Assembly (NCBI RefSeq): GCF_016706325.1
Contig: NZ_JADJJX010000001.1
Coordinates: 1,488,001 to 1,552,000 of the forward strand
From: Methanothrix sp.
GTDB lineage: Archaea > Halobacteriota > Methanosarcinia > Methanotrichales > Methanotrichaceae
Length of the DNA stretch: 64,000 bases
Reading direction: 5' to 3'
Shown here piece by piece: positions 63,569 through 64,000 of the stretch. A model generated the notes under the pieces. It had not been told where the DNA came from and did not search any database. It saw only the letters and a program-made list of their open reading frames with translations. Each line of letters opens with the position of its first letter. Position 1 is the first letter of the stretch. The translations under genes and the position numbers were made by a program.

Positions 63569-64000
63569 ATGGACGCCAGCTTTATAAGATCCCTACAGGA
63601 CCGGGCGGAAGAGAGGCGCGCCCGCATAGGAATTGGCATCTGGAATGCAGACGAGGAGCTGATAGCATCCCTGCACTCAGCAGAGAGGTTCGCAGAGCTG
63701 CTGCTGGTGGGCGACTTGGGCGAGGATTGCCCCTTCGATCACATGAATAGCAATGAGCCCTGGAGGGATCTGGTGCGCCTCCTGGCCAGTGGCGAGATCG
63801 ATGGCGCTGTGCGGGGCAACCTGCCTGCAGGAAGGAGCATGCGCGCCCTGGTGGACCGATTCGGCCTGCCCGTCCGCCGCCTGGCCCTGATCGAGCTTTT
63901 CGGCTGGTCCTTTCTTCTCGGGCCAGTGGGAATCGATGAGGGTGAGACGCCCTCTGCCCGTCTGGATCTGCTGCTTGGGGGGGCAAAGCTCCTGCAAGGG
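63569..64000 (+). CDS. mtxX: MtxX / methanogenesis marker protein 4, partial at right edge
   Basis: From ATG 63569, preceded by GAGGGG, the frame is open to the window end (144 codons). Motifs are IGIGIWNADEELIASL, IDGAVRGNLPAGRSM, LALIELFGWSFLLGPVGIDE and LLLGGAKLL. The AVRGNLPA and PVGIDEG motifs match the MtxX family (marker 4), related to phosphotransacetylases and tied to methyltransferase genes in methanogens. Function is not established. It is coupled to mmp2. Confidence 0.82.
   Translation, partial: MDASFIRSLQDRAEERRARIGIGIWNADEELIASLHSAERFAELLLVGDLGEDCPFDHMNSNEPWRDLVRLLASGEIDGAVRGNLPAGRSMRALVDRFGLPVRRLALIELFGWSFLLGPVGIDEGETPSARLDLLLGGAKLLQG

Overview
The window looks like chromosome of a methanogenic archaeon of the Methanosarcinales, most likely Methanothrix (Methanosaeta). 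Archaeal markers are the family D DNA polymerase large subunit, aIF5A, MfnA, an intron-containing tRNA-Ser and TATA-type promoters. Methanogen markers are Mmp10, the YcaO/TfuA pair for the McrA thioamide, marker protein 2 and MtxX. The genus call is an inference from the gene set and from Methanosarcinales-type S-layer repeats; no rRNA is present to confirm it.

Layout. 1-2.6 kb: end of a McrB-like restriction ATPase running off the left edge and broken by a one-base shift, then a decayed TPR gene. 2.6-9 kb: tRNA-Ser, 5'-deoxyadenosine deaminase, a membrane-anchored surface protein, a cysteine-cluster protein, EngB, an MscS channel and CorA. 9.3-12.2 kb: secreted thioredoxin-fold proteins (one interrupted by a frameshift) and a TIR/zinc-ribbon protein. 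12.2-17 kb: MfnA, PEP synthase, MoeA. 17-24.5 kb: a ParA relic beside a small RHH-like protein, PAP2 phosphatase, a second MscS, a lone ABC ATPase, secreted proteins, tRNA-Leu and a DUF123 protein. 24.7-34 kb: a very large secreted protein with a 36-bp repeat array and a frameshift, a coiled-coil protein, PdxS and a 28-repeat beta-propeller surface protein. 34.8-46.5 kb: Pgk, a DHH phosphoesterase, ScpB, a TPM-domain protein, an S-layer-repeat protein and the smc-scpA operon. 46.7-54.5 kb: Mmp10, a second radical SAM (SPASM) enzyme, DUF2124, a secreted protein, a phosphoesterase, a methyltransferase, aIF5A and an aminotransferase. 54.6-64 kb: a hotdog thioesterase, ycaO-tfuA, nadA, DP2 with a PPC-domain gene, marker 2 and the start of mtxX.

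Themes. First, methyl-coenzyme M reductase maturation: Mmp10 (McrA arginine methylation), YcaO-TfuA (McrA thioglycine), marker 2 and MtxX lie within 17 kb, and an uncharacterised SPASM radical SAM enzyme sits directly behind Mmp10. Second, the cell envelope: at least eight secreted or anchored proteins, several made of repeats, plus secreted thioredoxin-like proteins. Third, chromosome maintenance: SMC, ScpA, ScpB and DP2.

A striking feature is the number of short tandem-repeat arrays (units of 9 to 36 bp), many touching start codons or 5' leaders. Three long genes carry single-base frameshifts in homopolymers or repeats. These may be sequence errors or real variation, and the sequence alone cannot say which.
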